Assembly: GCA_949294335.1 (NCBI GenBank)
Contig: CASFGO010000017.1
Span: forward strand, 1 to 64,000
Length of the DNA stretch: 64,000 nucleotides
DNA from: an uncultured bacterium
Lineage (GTDB): Bacteria > Cyanobacteriota > Vampirovibrionia > Gastranaerophilales > Gastranaerophilaceae
Direction of reading: 5' to 3'
Part shown: piece by piece, positions 7,173 to 16,448 of the stretch
Layout of the letters: each line of letters starts with the position of its first letter
Position numbering within the stretch: position 1 is the stretch's first letter
Notes under the pieces: generated by a model
What the model was told of the DNA's origin: nothing
What the model saw: only the letters and a program-made list of their open reading frames with translations
Database searches by the model: none
Translations under genes and position numbers: made by a program

Positions 7173-10100
7173 TTGGTAAATGTAGATAAAAACACATTAA
7201 TCAATAATCTATGTCAAAACTCAGGTTTACAAGGCGCAGCACTTTCAGAATATAAAGCACGCCTATCTAAAATGAGCGAGGCAGAACTTACCGCCCTTAT
7301 TTCTGGCAATAATCCCGATAATAATACTGATACTGTTGAGTTAAATACTACAAATACAACTAATACCCCAATAGATAAATCAACTGCTCAGGATTTATCA
7401 ATAGAGAATATAGAATCAAATGCTAATCAAGCTCTTCAAATGTTATCTAAACAAGATGATGGAATAATTAGCAAAACATATAATGATTTGAAAGAAAAAT
7501 ATGATTTAGGTTTAGCTAAAAGTCAAGTAGAGAAGGTTATATACAAACAATTTAAAACTGCAGATTATTTAAAAAAAGCAAAAGCAAATAAATTAACTTA
7601 TTCAGAATATCTTGGCTCCCAAAGAGAATTTTTAATGGATATATTCCCAGGTATTGAGTCATATAGCGATAGACAAAAAGCTCAAATAAAAACAATGATT
7701 GCAAGTTTGTCAATTGATGAATTATTAGAACAAGAAGAGAAAATACTAAACTTACCTGAAAAAGATTCTCCAGAGTATCAAGCAGCAAGAAATAAATTTA
7801 CGAGTGAATTAATTCTTAAGACAAATGATGTTGAAACTATATACGATACTGATAAAAATAAAGTTAAAGATCGATTTAAACCCAAACCAGAATATAAACT
7901 TGCAAACGGTGATAGGTTAATGACTTTTGAAGAAGTTTATATGCTAGGGCAAGGAGTTGAATTTAATAAAGACAATATTCAAAAATCAAATGAAAGCGCA
8001 ACAACTTTTGCATTAATAAATAATGTTAAAGCTAAAAAAGATAAACTCCATGAAATTCTACACGATAATTTAAAACTAGTAGAAGGTAATAAAGCTCTAG
8101 GTGCAACTAAACAAAATCAAGAGATTTCAAACCAAAGATTAGAAATCTCAATACTTTCTGCATTACAACTAATGTATGGGTCAGATTTAGAAAAACAAAC
8201 TGCAGCATTAAAAGAATTAGCAGGAGAAGATTACTATGTTGAACTAGGACAAATCAAGTCAAATGCAAAAGATCCGCAAAATAAAAGTGACTTGCTCCCA
8301 GATATCGCACATAAAATCTTAGATGAAGTAGATTCAAATTATAACAAATTATTAGGAGGTAAAACACTAGAAGACTATGCCCAAGAAATGGCAAATGATT
8401 ATACCAATGCTTATGGTAAAAAAGATGCATCAGCCTTAGCATCAAGCTATGTTCAAGACCAAGAAGGAGTTGTTAAGAATGTACGTACCGGAGTAGAAAT
8501 AGTTGGCTCGGCTGTAATGTTTGGTGGAATGTTCTTTTTCCCTCCTGCAGCATTAGCAGGTGGTGCATTAGCTTCCTTTGGCGGTGTTGGTGTTGAAATG
8601 TATAATGAAATGACTAAAGAACACGCAAGCCAAGAAAAAATAGATGAATTAAAGAAAGAATTAGCAACCAATGGCATATTAATGGGTATAGGTATGGGCG
8701 CAGGTAAAGTTGGCAATGGTGTAAAAACAATGCTTACTGCAAAAAATGCCCCAAAACTATTCGCTATGGTTGGAGATATTGGAGCTGATGCGACAATAAG
8801 TTTACTTGGTGATTTAGCATTAACAGGGCAAATTGACCTACAAGGTGAAGGTTTAGCTCAAGTAATGTCTTTAATTGCAGGTCATAGAGGTAAAATAGTT
8901 AAAGGGGTTCAAGCTTTAAAAGAAAACTTTAAAGCAAAATATGGACCTGATGCTAAACAAATGCCTGATGGAACTGTAATAAGAATTAACCAAGACGGTT
9001 CTACTACTGTTTTAAACGATGCTAATAGCAAACCAGCTATTTCAACTGAAACAAATATCCAATCAAGATTAGACAACGCTCAATCTAGAGAAGATTTTGC
9101 GGCTATCAGGGAAGAGTTGAAAAACATGCCAGCAGGAGCTGAAAAAACTGCTCTAATGGAAGCATATCAAAAAAAATATAGAGAATACTCAACCAACCCT
9201 GATAGACCTGATGTTAGAATGGAATACAATCCTGAAGAAACTAATTATAAAGCGGTATCAGGCTTTGAATTTGTTGAATATTTAAAACAACAAAATATTT
9301 TGTTAAACGGTAAGACTGTACCAAGATTTGATGATTATGAGATAGAAATATTAGATGATTTAGTAAAAGAATTTCCTAATGATGTTCCATTTATTAAAGA
9401 TCTACTTAGTGAGACTTATATTAAATCTAACGGAGTAACAGTAGGAAGATTTGACCCTTATTTGATAGATAAAATAGTTAAATTAAAAAACAGTTATCCT
9501 GATAGATTTGAATTAATTAAAGAAGTTATTAAAGAAGATCCAGTTAATGGTGATATGAATTCTTTTGGTCTATTTAACTCAAAAAAATTAAGAGAATTAG
9601 TTAGGTTTTCTAAAGAGTATCCTAATAGTATGCAATTTATTCATTATCTAATTAATATTAAAAATACTGATAATTCTGGTAATAAAATTAGTAGATATGG
9701 TATTGATGATATAAAACAATTAGTCAATTTATTAGAAAATAATCAAGAAAATATACAATTTATTAAAGAATTAATTGATGAGACCAAAATTGATTATAAA
9801 GGAAACACTGTTGCCAGATTTGATGTTAATAATATTGAAAAATTAATTAATTTCTCAAATGAAAATCCTGAAAATATACAATTTATCAAAGATTTAATTA
9901 ATGAGACCCAAATTGATTATAAAGGAAACACTGTTGCTAGATTTGATGATGTTAATATTTTAAAGTTAATTGATTTAATTAATGTCAATCCTGAAGCAGT
10001 TAAAATATTGGTAGATAACCCTAAATATGATTTCTTTTTACCAATTATTAACAATGATAATATTCATTTTTTTGAAAATGAAACTATACTTAATAAAATA

Positions 10101-11300
10101 GCTAATCAAGTAGATCTTGATCGTTCTTTAGTTTTACATAACAACTATGTAGATAATTTTTATCAATTAGAAAATGGCAACAAAGTATTTTTTGTATCGA
10201 AAACTGATAAAGGTTTGGAATATAATGGTTCTGAAACTAGAAAAATAATTGGAAATAAATTTCTTGTAAAAAGAGAATTCAGTGATGGTTCATATTTGGT
10301 TGAAGAAATTAATAGTAAGAGATATTTGTCCTTCCAAATACCTATCTCGTTAAAAAAGACCCAATTTGATAATAATGGGGTTCAAGTTCGCTCAGAAGTT
10401 CTTGCACCATCAAAAGATAGTCCTGGAATATCTACTATTAATGTATATGAACGAGGACTTAACCAATCAATGGTTAAAAAGTCTATTGGTACAGTAGAAT
10501 TATACGGATCAAAAAATCAAGGTATTAAAACTAAAAGAACTGTTGCATCATCAGACGGAACTGTCACAACTCATACGATAATTCAAGGTCCAAAAGGCTC
10601 TGGAATGAAATATGAAATAAAAGACAAAGATGGAAATATTTTAGGCACAACAGAAAGACAATATCGAAAAATTGATGATAATCACTATACTTCATCTATA
10701 AATGGTCAAAAGTACGATACTCAATTCGTTGGAGATAAAGTAATTGTTTCCAAAGTTGATGAAAATGGAAATATAACAGAAACAATTGAACTAGGTTCTG
10801 ATATTTTAGATCCACAATTGATTGATTTATATAAAAAACTTCCTGGGGATTATTTCTTTAAAATAAAAGAAATTGGACTTCAAAAGATATCTCTAGGCTA
10901 TAAAGAGCATGATAATGCAATTTATTTAATTGATGAGAAAGAAATAGCTCTGGGACGCGATTTAAAAGATGATGTATTTGGTTTCGCTCATGAACTAGGT
11001 CATGCAATTGATTACAATTATAACCTAGAAAGCCTACATGATAATAAGGAATTAATTAAAGTCTATCAAGAAGAACTTGCAGAATACAAGAAAACATCAT
11101 CGGATTTGGAAGGATATTCAATTGATTACTTTATATCAAAAAATGGAGGTTCAGATCCTATACATGAAACAATTGCAGAATTTAATGCTTTAACATCAGG
11201 ACTATTAAATTCTTTTGAAGAAATACACATGAGAGGAACTCTATTACAACAACATTTCCCAAGAACTTGTGCAAAAATTATGGAATTGATGAATAAATAA
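7173..11300 (+). CDS. Large protein with C-terminal zinc-metalloprotease-like domain
   Basis: 1375 residues, TTG start; a stop codon lies four codons upstream in frame, and the only codons between are GAA, TTA and AAA. The N-terminus is polar without a signal peptide. Residues ~437-478 form a Gly/Ala-rich hydrophobic hairpin, followed by another Gly-rich stretch to about 580, as in some pore-forming or secreted toxins. Residues ~690-935 carry about five repeats of roughly 41-45 residues with the theme FIKxLIxET...GNTVARFD. The C-terminus has FAHELGHAID (His1273, Glu1274, His1277) and HETIAEF (Glu1332, Glu1336), the gluzincin layout of anthrax-lethal-factor-like proteases. It stands alone behind the conserved leader. 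Function is inference: a toxin-like or self-processing secreted protease. Confidence 0.75.
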   Translation: MVNVDKNTLINNLCQNSGLQGAALSEYKARLSKMSEAELTALISGNNPDNNTDTVELNTTNTTNTPIDKSTAQDLSIENIESNANQALQMLSKQDDGIISKTYNDLKEKYDLGLAKSQVEKVIYKQFKTADYLKKAKANKLTYSEYLGSQREFLMDIFPGIESYSDRQKAQIKTMIASLSIDELLEQEEKILNLPEKDSPEYQAARNKFTSELILKTNDVETIYDTDKNKVKDRFKPKPEYKLANGDRLMTFEEVYMLGQGVEFNKDNIQKSNESATTFALINNVKAKKDKLHEILHDNLKLVEGNKALGATKQNQEISNQRLEISILSALQLMYGSDLEKQTAALKELAGEDYYVELGQIKSNAKDPQNKSDLLPDIAHKILDEVDSNYNKLLGGKTLEDYAQEMANDYTNAYGKKDASALASSYVQDQEGVVKNVRTGVEIVGSAVMFGGMFFFPPAALAGGALASFGGVGVEMYNEMTKEHASQEKIDELKKELATNGILMGIGMGAGKVGNGVKTMLTAKNAPKLFAMVGDIGADATISLLGDLALTGQIDLQGEGLAQVMSLIAGHRGKIVKGVQALKENFKAKYGPDAKQMPDGTVIRINQDGSTTVLNDANSKPAISTETNIQSRLDNAQSREDFAAIREELKNMPAGAEKTALMEAYQKKYREYSTNPDRPDVRMEYNPEETNYKAVSGFEFVEYLKQQNILLNGKTVPRFDDYEIEILDDLVKEFPNDVPFIKDLLSETYIKSNGVTVGRFDPYLIDKIVKLKNSYPDRFELIKEVIKEDPVNGDMNSFGLFNSKKLRELVRFSKEYPNSMQFIHYLINIKNTDNSGNKISRYGIDDIKQLVNLLENNQENIQFIKELIDETKIDYKGNTVARFDVNNIEKLINFSNENPENIQFIKDLINETQIDYKGNTVARFDDVNILKLIDLINVNPEAVKILVDNPKYDFFLPIINNDNIHFFENETILNKIANQVDLDRSLVLHNNYVDNFYQLENGNKVFFVSKTDKGLEYNGSETRKIIGNKFLVKREFSDGSYLVEEINSKRYLSFQIPISLKKTQFDNNGVQVRSEVLAPSKDSPGISTINVYERGLNQSMVKKSIGTVELYGSKNQGIKTKRTVASSDGTVTTHTIIQGPKGSGMKYEIKDKDGNILGTTERQYRKIDDNHYTSSINGQKYDTQFVGDKVIVSKVDENGNITETIELGSDILDPQLIDLYKKLPGDYFFKIKEIGLQKISLGYKEHDNAIYLIDEKEIALGRDLKDDVFGFAHELGHAIDYNYNLESLHDNKELIKVYQEELAEYKKTSSDLEGYSIDYFISKNGGSDPIHETIAEFNALTSGLLNSFEEIHMRGTLLQQHFPRTCAKIMELMNK
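9747..9949 (+). repeat. Tandem 123-base coding repeat
   Basis: Bases 9747-9826 and 9870-9949 are near-identical (about five mismatches in 80 bases) at a spacing of 123 bases, or 41 codons. They encode ENIQFIKxLIxETxIDYKGN and the following TVARFD. More diverged protein-level copies lie upstream, from about 9270 onward. The nucleotide identity suggests a recent duplication of one repeat unit. Confidence 0.85.
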
Positions 11301-11432
11301 ATTCGTCTCAGGTATAGATTCTAATTAGCAAATAAATTATTCCTCTATTTACCCTCATCTAAATGGTTGATTTTTTTGCAGCATGTAAATTTTTATGTTA
11401 TTATGATTGTGAATTAAAATTATAGTGATATG

Positions 11433-11452
11433 TACTGTATATTTATACAGTA
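11433..11452. promoter_or_regulatory. LexA-box-like palindrome
   Basis: TACTGTATATTTATACAGTA is a perfect 9-2-9 inverted repeat. It differs at one central position from the enterobacterial SOS-box consensus, TACTG(TA)5CAGTA. A possible -10 (TATAGT, 11421-11426) lies just upstream, so a bound repressor would cover the transcription start of the LysM gene, whose ATG is 18 bases downstream. Whether this organism has a LexA of matching specificity cannot be seen here. Confidence 0.6.
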
Positions 11453-11470
11453 AAGAACTGGGTGAGGATT

Positions 11471-12019
11471 ATGAAAGGTTCAACTTTAAGAAGATCAAAT
11501 TTAACAAGAGAAAAAATCGCAATGCTTGATGCACTTGCTAAATATAATAGAGATTATAGAACAGCTGAAAACAATGTTCCTACAGATAAACAAGAAGAAC
11601 TTGATGTTTTATGGCAAAACTTCAAAGTAGCTTCTCGAGCTGAAAAATCTCCAATTGCATTCTTTACAACAGGATTTTTTGTTGGAGTTGTATCAACTTT
11701 AATTCTTGCTATTCTTGTAAGTTTTGTTGTTGGATATTCTCCATTAGATGACATGCATCTTAATTTAACAAAACCTTCAACAACTGAAAATCTAAAATTC
11801 ACTTTTATTCCTGCTGATAAACAAGAACCTGTAGTTCAACCTGTTGAACAGCAAAATAAAGAATATACAGTTCAACCTGGTGACTCTTTAGAAGGTATTT
11901 CAATAAAATTCTATGGTAGTTTTGATGAAGCTAAAATTAAAGCTTTGGAAGAAGCTAACAATCTTGCAAACCCTAATGCAATTGGCATCGGTCAAAAGTT
12001 AATTATACCTATGAATTAA
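11471..12019 (+). CDS. Single-pass membrane protein with C-terminal LysM domain
   Basis: 182 residues: a charged cytoplasmic N-terminus (1-60), one transmembrane helix (about 62-88), a Pro/Gln-rich linker, and a LysM domain (131-180) with YTVQPGDSLEGISIKFYG and NPNAIGIGQKLIIP, which should bind peptidoglycan glycans. ATG at 11471 was chosen because GGTGAGG precedes it. An in-frame GTG three codons earlier lies within that ribosome-binding site. The layout (membrane anchor plus LysM, behind an SOS-box-like palindrome) recalls SOS-induced division inhibitors such as Bacillus YneA, though this protein is longer and has a bigger cytoplasmic part. That role is inference. Confidence 0.85.
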   Translation: MKGSTLRRSNLTREKIAMLDALAKYNRDYRTAENNVPTDKQEELDVLWQNFKVASRAEKSPIAFFTTGFFVGVVSTLILAILVSFVVGYSPLDDMHLNLTKPSTTENLKFTFIPADKQEPVVQPVEQQNKEYTVQPGDSLEGISIKFYGSFDEAKIKALEEANNLANPNAIGIGQKLIIPMN

Positions 12020-12075
12020 TGTTTGATTAATATTCTAGTTTGTCTTATAATTTTATCTAAAAGAGGGATATTGAT

Positions 12076-13314
12076 ATGGAATTAGATATTATTAGACAAA
12101 CTGATGCTGAAATAGCAGATTTAATTGATGTTGAATTAAAAAGACAGCAATCAACAATAGAGCTTATTGCTAGTGAAAATTTTACTTCTAAAGCAGTAAT
12201 GGCTGCTTGTGGAACTGTTTTAACTAATAAATACGCAGAAGGAAAACCTCACAAACGTTTTTATAACGGTTGTGAAAATATTGATAGAATTGAAGAAATT
12301 GCTCAAAAAAGAGCATGTGATTTATTTAAAATGGATCATGCCAATGTTCAACCTCATAGTGGTGCTCAAGCAAATATGGCAGTGTTTTTAGCGCTTCTAA
12401 AACCTGGTGATGTTATTTTAGGCATGGATTTATCAAATGGAGGACATCTAAGTCATGGTTCTCCTGTTAATTTTTCAGGTTTATTCTTTGATGTTAAAAG
12501 CTACGGCGTTGATGAAAATGGGATTATAGATTATGTTGATGTTGAAAATAAAGCAAAAGAATATAAACCTAAATTAATTATTTGTGGTGCAAGTAATTAT
12601 TCAAAAGTTATTGATTTTAAACGTTTTAGAGAAATAGCAGATTCTGTTGGAGCTTATCTTTTAGCAGATATTGCTCATATTGCAGGATTAGTTGCAGCAG
12701 GAGTTCATCCATCACCTGCAGGATATACACACATTGTTACAACTACTACCCATAAAACTCTAAGAGGACCAAGAGGTGGTATTGTTATGTGCGACGAAAA
12801 TCTTGCACAAATTATTGACAAGGCTGTGTTCCCAGGAACACAAGGTGGTCCTTTAGAACACATAATTGCAGGGAAAGCAATTGCTTTAAAAGAAGCTGCA
12901 TCTGATGATTTCAAAAAATATGCAGAACAAATTGTTAAAAATGCAAAAGCATTAGCAAAAGGTTTAATCGACAATGGTATGGATATTGTTGGTGGGATGA
13001 CTGAAAACCATTTAATGACACTAGATTTAAGAAAAACTGGTAAAACTGGTAAAGATATGGCTAATATCCTTGAGTTGGTTGGTATAACTGCAAACAAAAA
13101 TACTGTACCAAATGACCCTCAAAGCCCATTTGTAACAAGTGGAATTCGTTTAGGTGCGGCGGCTGTTACTACTAGAGGGTTTGATGAACAAGCAATGAGT
13201 GAAGTTGCTTATATTATATCTGAAGCAATTAAGAACTCAGAAGATGAAAATAAGTTAAAAGAATTAAGAGAACGTTCAATTGCATTATGCAAAAAGTTCC
13301 CTTTGTATGAATAA
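12076..13314 (+). CDS. glyA: Serine hydroxymethyltransferase
   Basis: 412-residue PLP enzyme that interconverts serine and glycine while charging tetrahydrofolate with a one-carbon unit. Diagnostic segments are [71 protein letters not shown] and the PLP lysine Lys227 in [24 protein letters not shown] carries Asn where many homologues have Ala, a mild variant. AGAGGG precedes the ATG and TTATAAT lies at about 12045, leaving too little upstream sequence for a glycine riboswitch. The next gene begins 14 bases after the stop. Confidence 0.98.
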   Translation: MELDIIRQTDAEIADLIDVELKRQQSTIELIASENFTSKAVMAACGTVLTNKYAEGKPHKRFYNGCENIDRIEEIAQKRACDLFKMDHANVQPHSGAQANMAVFLALLKPGDVILGMDLSNGGHLSHGSPVNFSGLFFDVKSYGVDENGIIDYVDVENKAKEYKPKLIICGASNYSKVIDFKRFREIADSVGAYLLADIAHIAGLVAAGVHPSPAGYTHIVTTTTHKTLRGPRGGIVMCDENLAQIIDKAVFPGTQGGPLEHIIAGKAIALKEAASDDFKKYAEQIVKNAKALAKGLIDNGMDIVGGMTENHLMTLDLRKTGKTGKDMANILELVGITANKNTVPNDPQSPFVTSGIRLGAAAVTTRGFDEQAMSEVAYIISEAIKNSEDENKLKELRERSIALCKKFPLYE

Positions 13315-13328
13315 GTGAGGATAGGAAA

Positions 13329-14384
13329 ATTATTATTAATTCATTACCACAATCAAATATTATTGGAGCAATAATATCATATATATTAGGTGTTTTTCTT
13401 GTACCTTTTGTTATTGCTTTTTCTAAAAAAGAAGGACTAGTTGATGTTCCTAATGAAAGAAAAATCCATAAAGTTCCGATATCAAGACTAGGTGGGGTTG
13501 CTATATGGGCAAGTACAATGTTAACATTTTTATTCCTTGTTCTATTAAGCTATTACCCTTATGGAAGTTTAGTTTCAGGCATATTATTAGGAAGTTCTTT
13601 AATATTTTTATTGGGTTTGGTTGATGATGTATATAATTTAGATGCTAAATTCAAACTTATTGTTCAGATATTAATTACAACTGTTGTTTACTTATTAGGT
13701 GTAAAAGTTGATATGACTTCTTTTTCATCTCATATAGGTTTAGCTTTTGATTTAGGATTTTTATCATATCCTATAACATTATTATGGATTGTAGGTATAA
13801 GTAATGCTGTTAATTTTATTGATGGAGTTGATGGTTTAGCAGGTTCAGTTATAACTGTTAATGCGATAACACTTGCAATAGTAGCACTTGCAATGCGTCC
13901 ACCTAATTCAATTAGTGCATTGATTGCATTTATATTAGCAGGCTCTATGTTAGCTTTTCTTACTTATAATTTTAATCCTGCAAAAATATTTATGGGAGAT
14001 TCTGGAGCTTTATTTTCTGGATTTTTGTTAGCATCATTATCCATTACTGGAGTTATGAAGGGAGCTACATTAGCAATTTTACTTCCTTTCGTAATATTAG
14101 CTGTACCAATTCTTGATATAACTTATTCAAGTATTAGAAGAATAATGAAAGGGAAATCACCTTTTGTTGCAGATGCGGAGCATATTCATCATAAGCTTTT
14201 AAAAGCTGGATTCTCACAAAAGATTACAGTCGCAATAATGACCTCCGTAGCTATTATTGCAGGAGGCATTGCTTCTTTATGTGTTGGGAAATTTACGATT
14301 ATTCATTATTTAATTTATATTGTAATTTTAATCGCATTAATGTTAATATTAAGTTTGTTTGATATTTTTACAAGGGGTAAATAA
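13329..14384 (+). CDS. WecA/TagO-type undecaprenyl-phosphate glycosyl-1-phosphate transferase, AUU start
   Basis: Polytopic membrane transferase that loads a sugar-1-phosphate onto undecaprenyl phosphate to begin a cell-surface glycan. Family motifs are GLVDVPNERKIHKVPISRLGG, LVDDVYNLDAKFKL, NFIDGVDGLAGS, IFMGDSGALFSGF and DAEHIHHKLLKAG, with about ten helices. The first ATG (13518) would delete the first helix and the VPNERKIH...RLGG motif. In frame upstream there is no ATG, GTG, TTG or CTG back to a stop at 13308, only ATT codons at 13329-13337 placed 8 bases after GAGG. I therefore infer AUU initiation, giving 351 residues. MraY is less likely given the motif set. It follows glyA by 14 bases. 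Confidence 0.85.
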   Translation: MIINSLPQSNIIGAIISYILGVFLVPFVIAFSKKEGLVDVPNERKIHKVPISRLGGVAIWASTMLTFLFLVLLSYYPYGSLVSGILLGSSLIFLLGLVDDVYNLDAKFKLIVQILITTVVYLLGVKVDMTSFSSHIGLAFDLGFLSYPITLLWIVGISNAVNFIDGVDGLAGSVITVNAITLAIVALAMRPPNSISALIAFILAGSMLAFLTYNFNPAKIFMGDSGALFSGFLLASLSITGVMKGATLAILLPFVILAVPILDITYSSIRRIMKGKSPFVADAEHIHHKLLKAGFSQKITVAIMTSVAIIAGGIASLCVGKFTIIHYLIYIVILIALMLILSLFDIFTRGK

Positions 14385-14410
14385 GGTTTTAGGGGTAAAT
14401 AGAGGTTTAT

Positions 14411-14878
14411 ATGGAAAAACAGCAAAATACAATTGATATATCAAAAGTAGTCGTAGCTCAAGAAGATTTAGGTTCTGAATTACCTATTTCTGCAATGTTA
14501 GCAAAATCTGCTGTCCCTCATTCTCATCGACGCATCGCTGATAGCTATGTAATAATGAAAAATATCTATGGGTTCCAAATTGTACAACCAAGAATAACCA
14601 ATATGGAACGAAATTTACTATATAAATACCATTTTAATACGTTAGAAAATACTACCATTGGACAAATAAATGTAGAACTTGTTTTATTAAAACAATGGTC
14701 AACATCAATGGATGATAAATTAAGATTAGATGCAGATGAACTTCTTCAAATTAGGGTTAAAGAGCTTAAATTTATATTATCAAATAAGTATGCATTAACC
14801 TCTAACGAGGTGTTAAACGGATACAAAGCAATAGAATTATATCTTTCTGAAATTACAAAATTTTATTCTGCTAACTAG
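14411..14878 (+). CDS. Hypothetical protein (155 aa)
   Basis: AGAGG lies just before the ATG. The product is soluble, with no signal peptide or membrane helix. A flexible N-terminus (about 1-45) is followed by a predicted all-alpha region with many Leu, Lys and Glu (MERNLLYKYHF, IGQINVELVLLKQW, LDADELLQIRVKELKFIL). I recognise no family. It lies 26 bases after the transferase and 17 bases before a GNAT-like gene, in the same direction, so it is probably part of that transcription unit. Confidence 0.7.
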   Translation: MEKQQNTIDISKVVVAQEDLGSELPISAMLAKSAVPHSHRRIADSYVIMKNIYGFQIVQPRITNMERNLLYKYHFNTLENTTIGQINVELVLLKQWSTSMDDKLRLDADELLQIRVKELKFILSNKYALTSNEVLNGYKAIELYLSEITKFYSAN

Positions 14879-14895
14879 CAATTTTTTATCTTTAG

Positions 14896-15396
14896 ATGTT
14901 TTACTTTAGTATGATAAAATTTACCCCAGTAAAACAATTACCACTTCCTAAACGCTTGATATATTCAAGTGGAGAACGTCATACAATGTTTTCAACCCAA
15001 ACAGGTAAAAAACTAGGTTCTATGATTGCAGGTGAACGTTTTTATGGAAAAATCGCTGAAGAAGATTTTGAATATTATCCTAAAAAAGAAAATTATGTAT
15101 ATTTATATATAGTAGGATTGTTAGCTAATGTAAAAAAACAAGGTGTTGGAAGGGATTTTGTTAAATTTGCTAAGCATTTAGCAAATAATAAAAGATGTGA
15201 AAACCGAGTCGCTGTTTTTGCGATGAACAATCAAGATGGAAATATTTTGAATGCATCATCACCATTTTTCAGAAAATGTGGGTTTACATCTTCAGAAAAA
15301 CCAGGATTAGATGATGTCGACAGAGTAATAAAAGGGTTAAAACCTAAAAATGGTGATTGGTATTGTACTTTACCTATGTATCTTCCTGTAAAATAG
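14896..15396 (+). CDS. GNAT-like acetyltransferase
   Basis: 166 residues. The core LYIVGLLANVKKQGVGRDFVKFAKHLA matches GNAT motif A (Q/R-x-x-G-x-G/A, here KKQGVG), and NASSPFFRKCGFTSSE matches the motif B region. The substrate cannot be told. The start is uncertain: ATG at 14896 has no clear ribosome-binding site, Met6 at 14911 is an alternative, and a TGA-TAAAAT promoter-like hexamer overlaps that region. Its 3' end overlaps the convergent hypothetical gene by 23 bases. Confidence 0.65.
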   Translation: MFYFSMIKFTPVKQLPLPKRLIYSSGERHTMFSTQTGKKLGSMIAGERFYGKIAEEDFEYYPKKENYVYLYIVGLLANVKKQGVGRDFVKFAKHLANNKRCENRVAVFAMNNQDGNILNASSPFFRKCGFTSSEKPGLDDVDRVIKGLKPKNGDWYCTLPMYLPVK

Positions 15397-16357
15397 CTTT
15401 TCCTTTTTTATAACAAGAAGTAACTCTTCTAATTAATTTTTGATCGTGCGCATCGTCATCTACAATATTTCTATATGAATAACCGTATTTAGACCATTTA
15501 GTATCAAATGTATCATTATTATTACCAATATTTCTAATTGCTGTAGCTATTTCTTTTTTAAAATTTGAATCATAATCTTTATATGGCGAATCCTCTTTTA
15601 AAAGAGTATTTAATAATCCCTTTTTATATGAATTTATATCATTTCTTAACTCCATAAAATTAGGAGTATTTTGTTCTAATTGAAAAATAATACTATTAAT
15701 TGGAGAATAACCTAAAGTTATCCCAATTAAATCATGTTGAGTATTATTTTTTAGCGGACTATTTTCTCCAATAAGGTAATTATATATTTCTTCTGTATCA
15801 GCATTTTCATCTAATCCCATACCTTTTATATATAATTCTTTATTTTCTTCTATTGTTTGTTTAGTAAGTTTTTTATTTAAGATAAAAGTATTATCTACTT
15901 GAATTTCTTTATTTTTAAGAGGAATATTCAATGTACGCCTAATAACATCATAATTTTCATTTGACTTAATAAAAGGATTATTTCCAACGATTAAAATACT
16001 TGGTTTTTCTCCTAGTGCAAATGTAACAAAAGATGTTTCATCACCTTGTAAATTATTTTTTAATTCATCTTTTTCTAAATCATTAAAATTTTTAGTTAAT
16101 TCTAATTTATCAAGATGATTTTCCAAAATTTCATTAGCGTTTTGTACATAATTTTCTGTAAAAACAGGAGATATAGATTGAGATGATTTTGTAAATTCTA
16201 CAAGGTCACGTCCTACTTGAGCATTCGAAATAATACTATTTGTAGTACCAATAGTATTATTAATCGTATCAGTATTTTTACCAATAAAAGATTCTACACT
16301 CCTAAATTTTGGTAGTGTAGTACGAGTATATTTAACTATTGAATTAATATAACTCAT
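15374..16357 (-). CDS. Hypothetical protein (about 327 aa)
   Basis: Soluble-looking protein, no signal peptide. The N-terminal third is rich in Asn, Thr and Ser; the rest is charged and helical. Segments that look conserved are SFVTFALGEKPSILIVGNNPF and HDLIGITLGYSPINSIIFQLE, but I cannot place them in a named family. The frame extends upstream to 16450 through a basic, low-quality extension; ATG at 16357 is preferred, with TAGGGAA upstream at a long spacing. The gene is divergent from folK and convergent with the GNAT-like gene. Standing alone among housekeeping genes, it may be a lineage-specific cargo protein. Confidence 0.6.
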   Translation of the reverse strand: MSYINSIVKYTRTTLPKFRSVESFIGKNTDTINNTIGTTNSIISNAQVGRDLVEFTKSSQSISPVFTENYVQNANEILENHLDKLELTKNFNDLEKDELKNNLQGDETSFVTFALGEKPSILIVGNNPFIKSNENYDVIRRTLNIPLKNKEIQVDNTFILNKKLTKQTIEENKELYIKGMGLDENADTEEIYNYLIGENSPLKNNTQHDLIGITLGYSPINSIIFQLEQNTPNFMELRNDINSYKKGLLNTLLKEDSPYKDYDSNFKKEIATAIRNIGNNNDTFDTKWSKYGYSYRNIVDDDAHDQKLIRRVTSCYKKGKAILQEDT

Positions 16358-16412
16358 AATATTGCATAGTTCCCTATATTTAATAAAACATTTTCTTAAA
16401 AAAAATTGCGTA

Positions 16413-16448
16413 TTGACATGATAAACAATAGAGTTATAAAATATACCC
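16413..16448 (+). promoter_or_regulatory. Promoter of folK, probably leaderless
   Basis: A consensus -35 TTGACA (16413-16418) is followed after 18 bases by TAAAAT (16437-16442), then 6 bases to the ATG at 16449. No Shine-Dalgarno sequence is present, so the transcript should start at or next to the start codon. Confidence 0.7.

Noticed and set aside
12020..12075. Possible glycine riboswitch before glyA
   Set aside because: Only 56 bases separate glyA from the LysM gene, too short for the aptamer, and no conserved aptamer core was seen.
12705..13097. 130-codon open frame antisense to glyA
   Set aside because: It lies wholly inside a clear serine hydroxymethyltransferase gene, has no ribosome-binding site of note and its product looks like a reverse reading of conserved codons.
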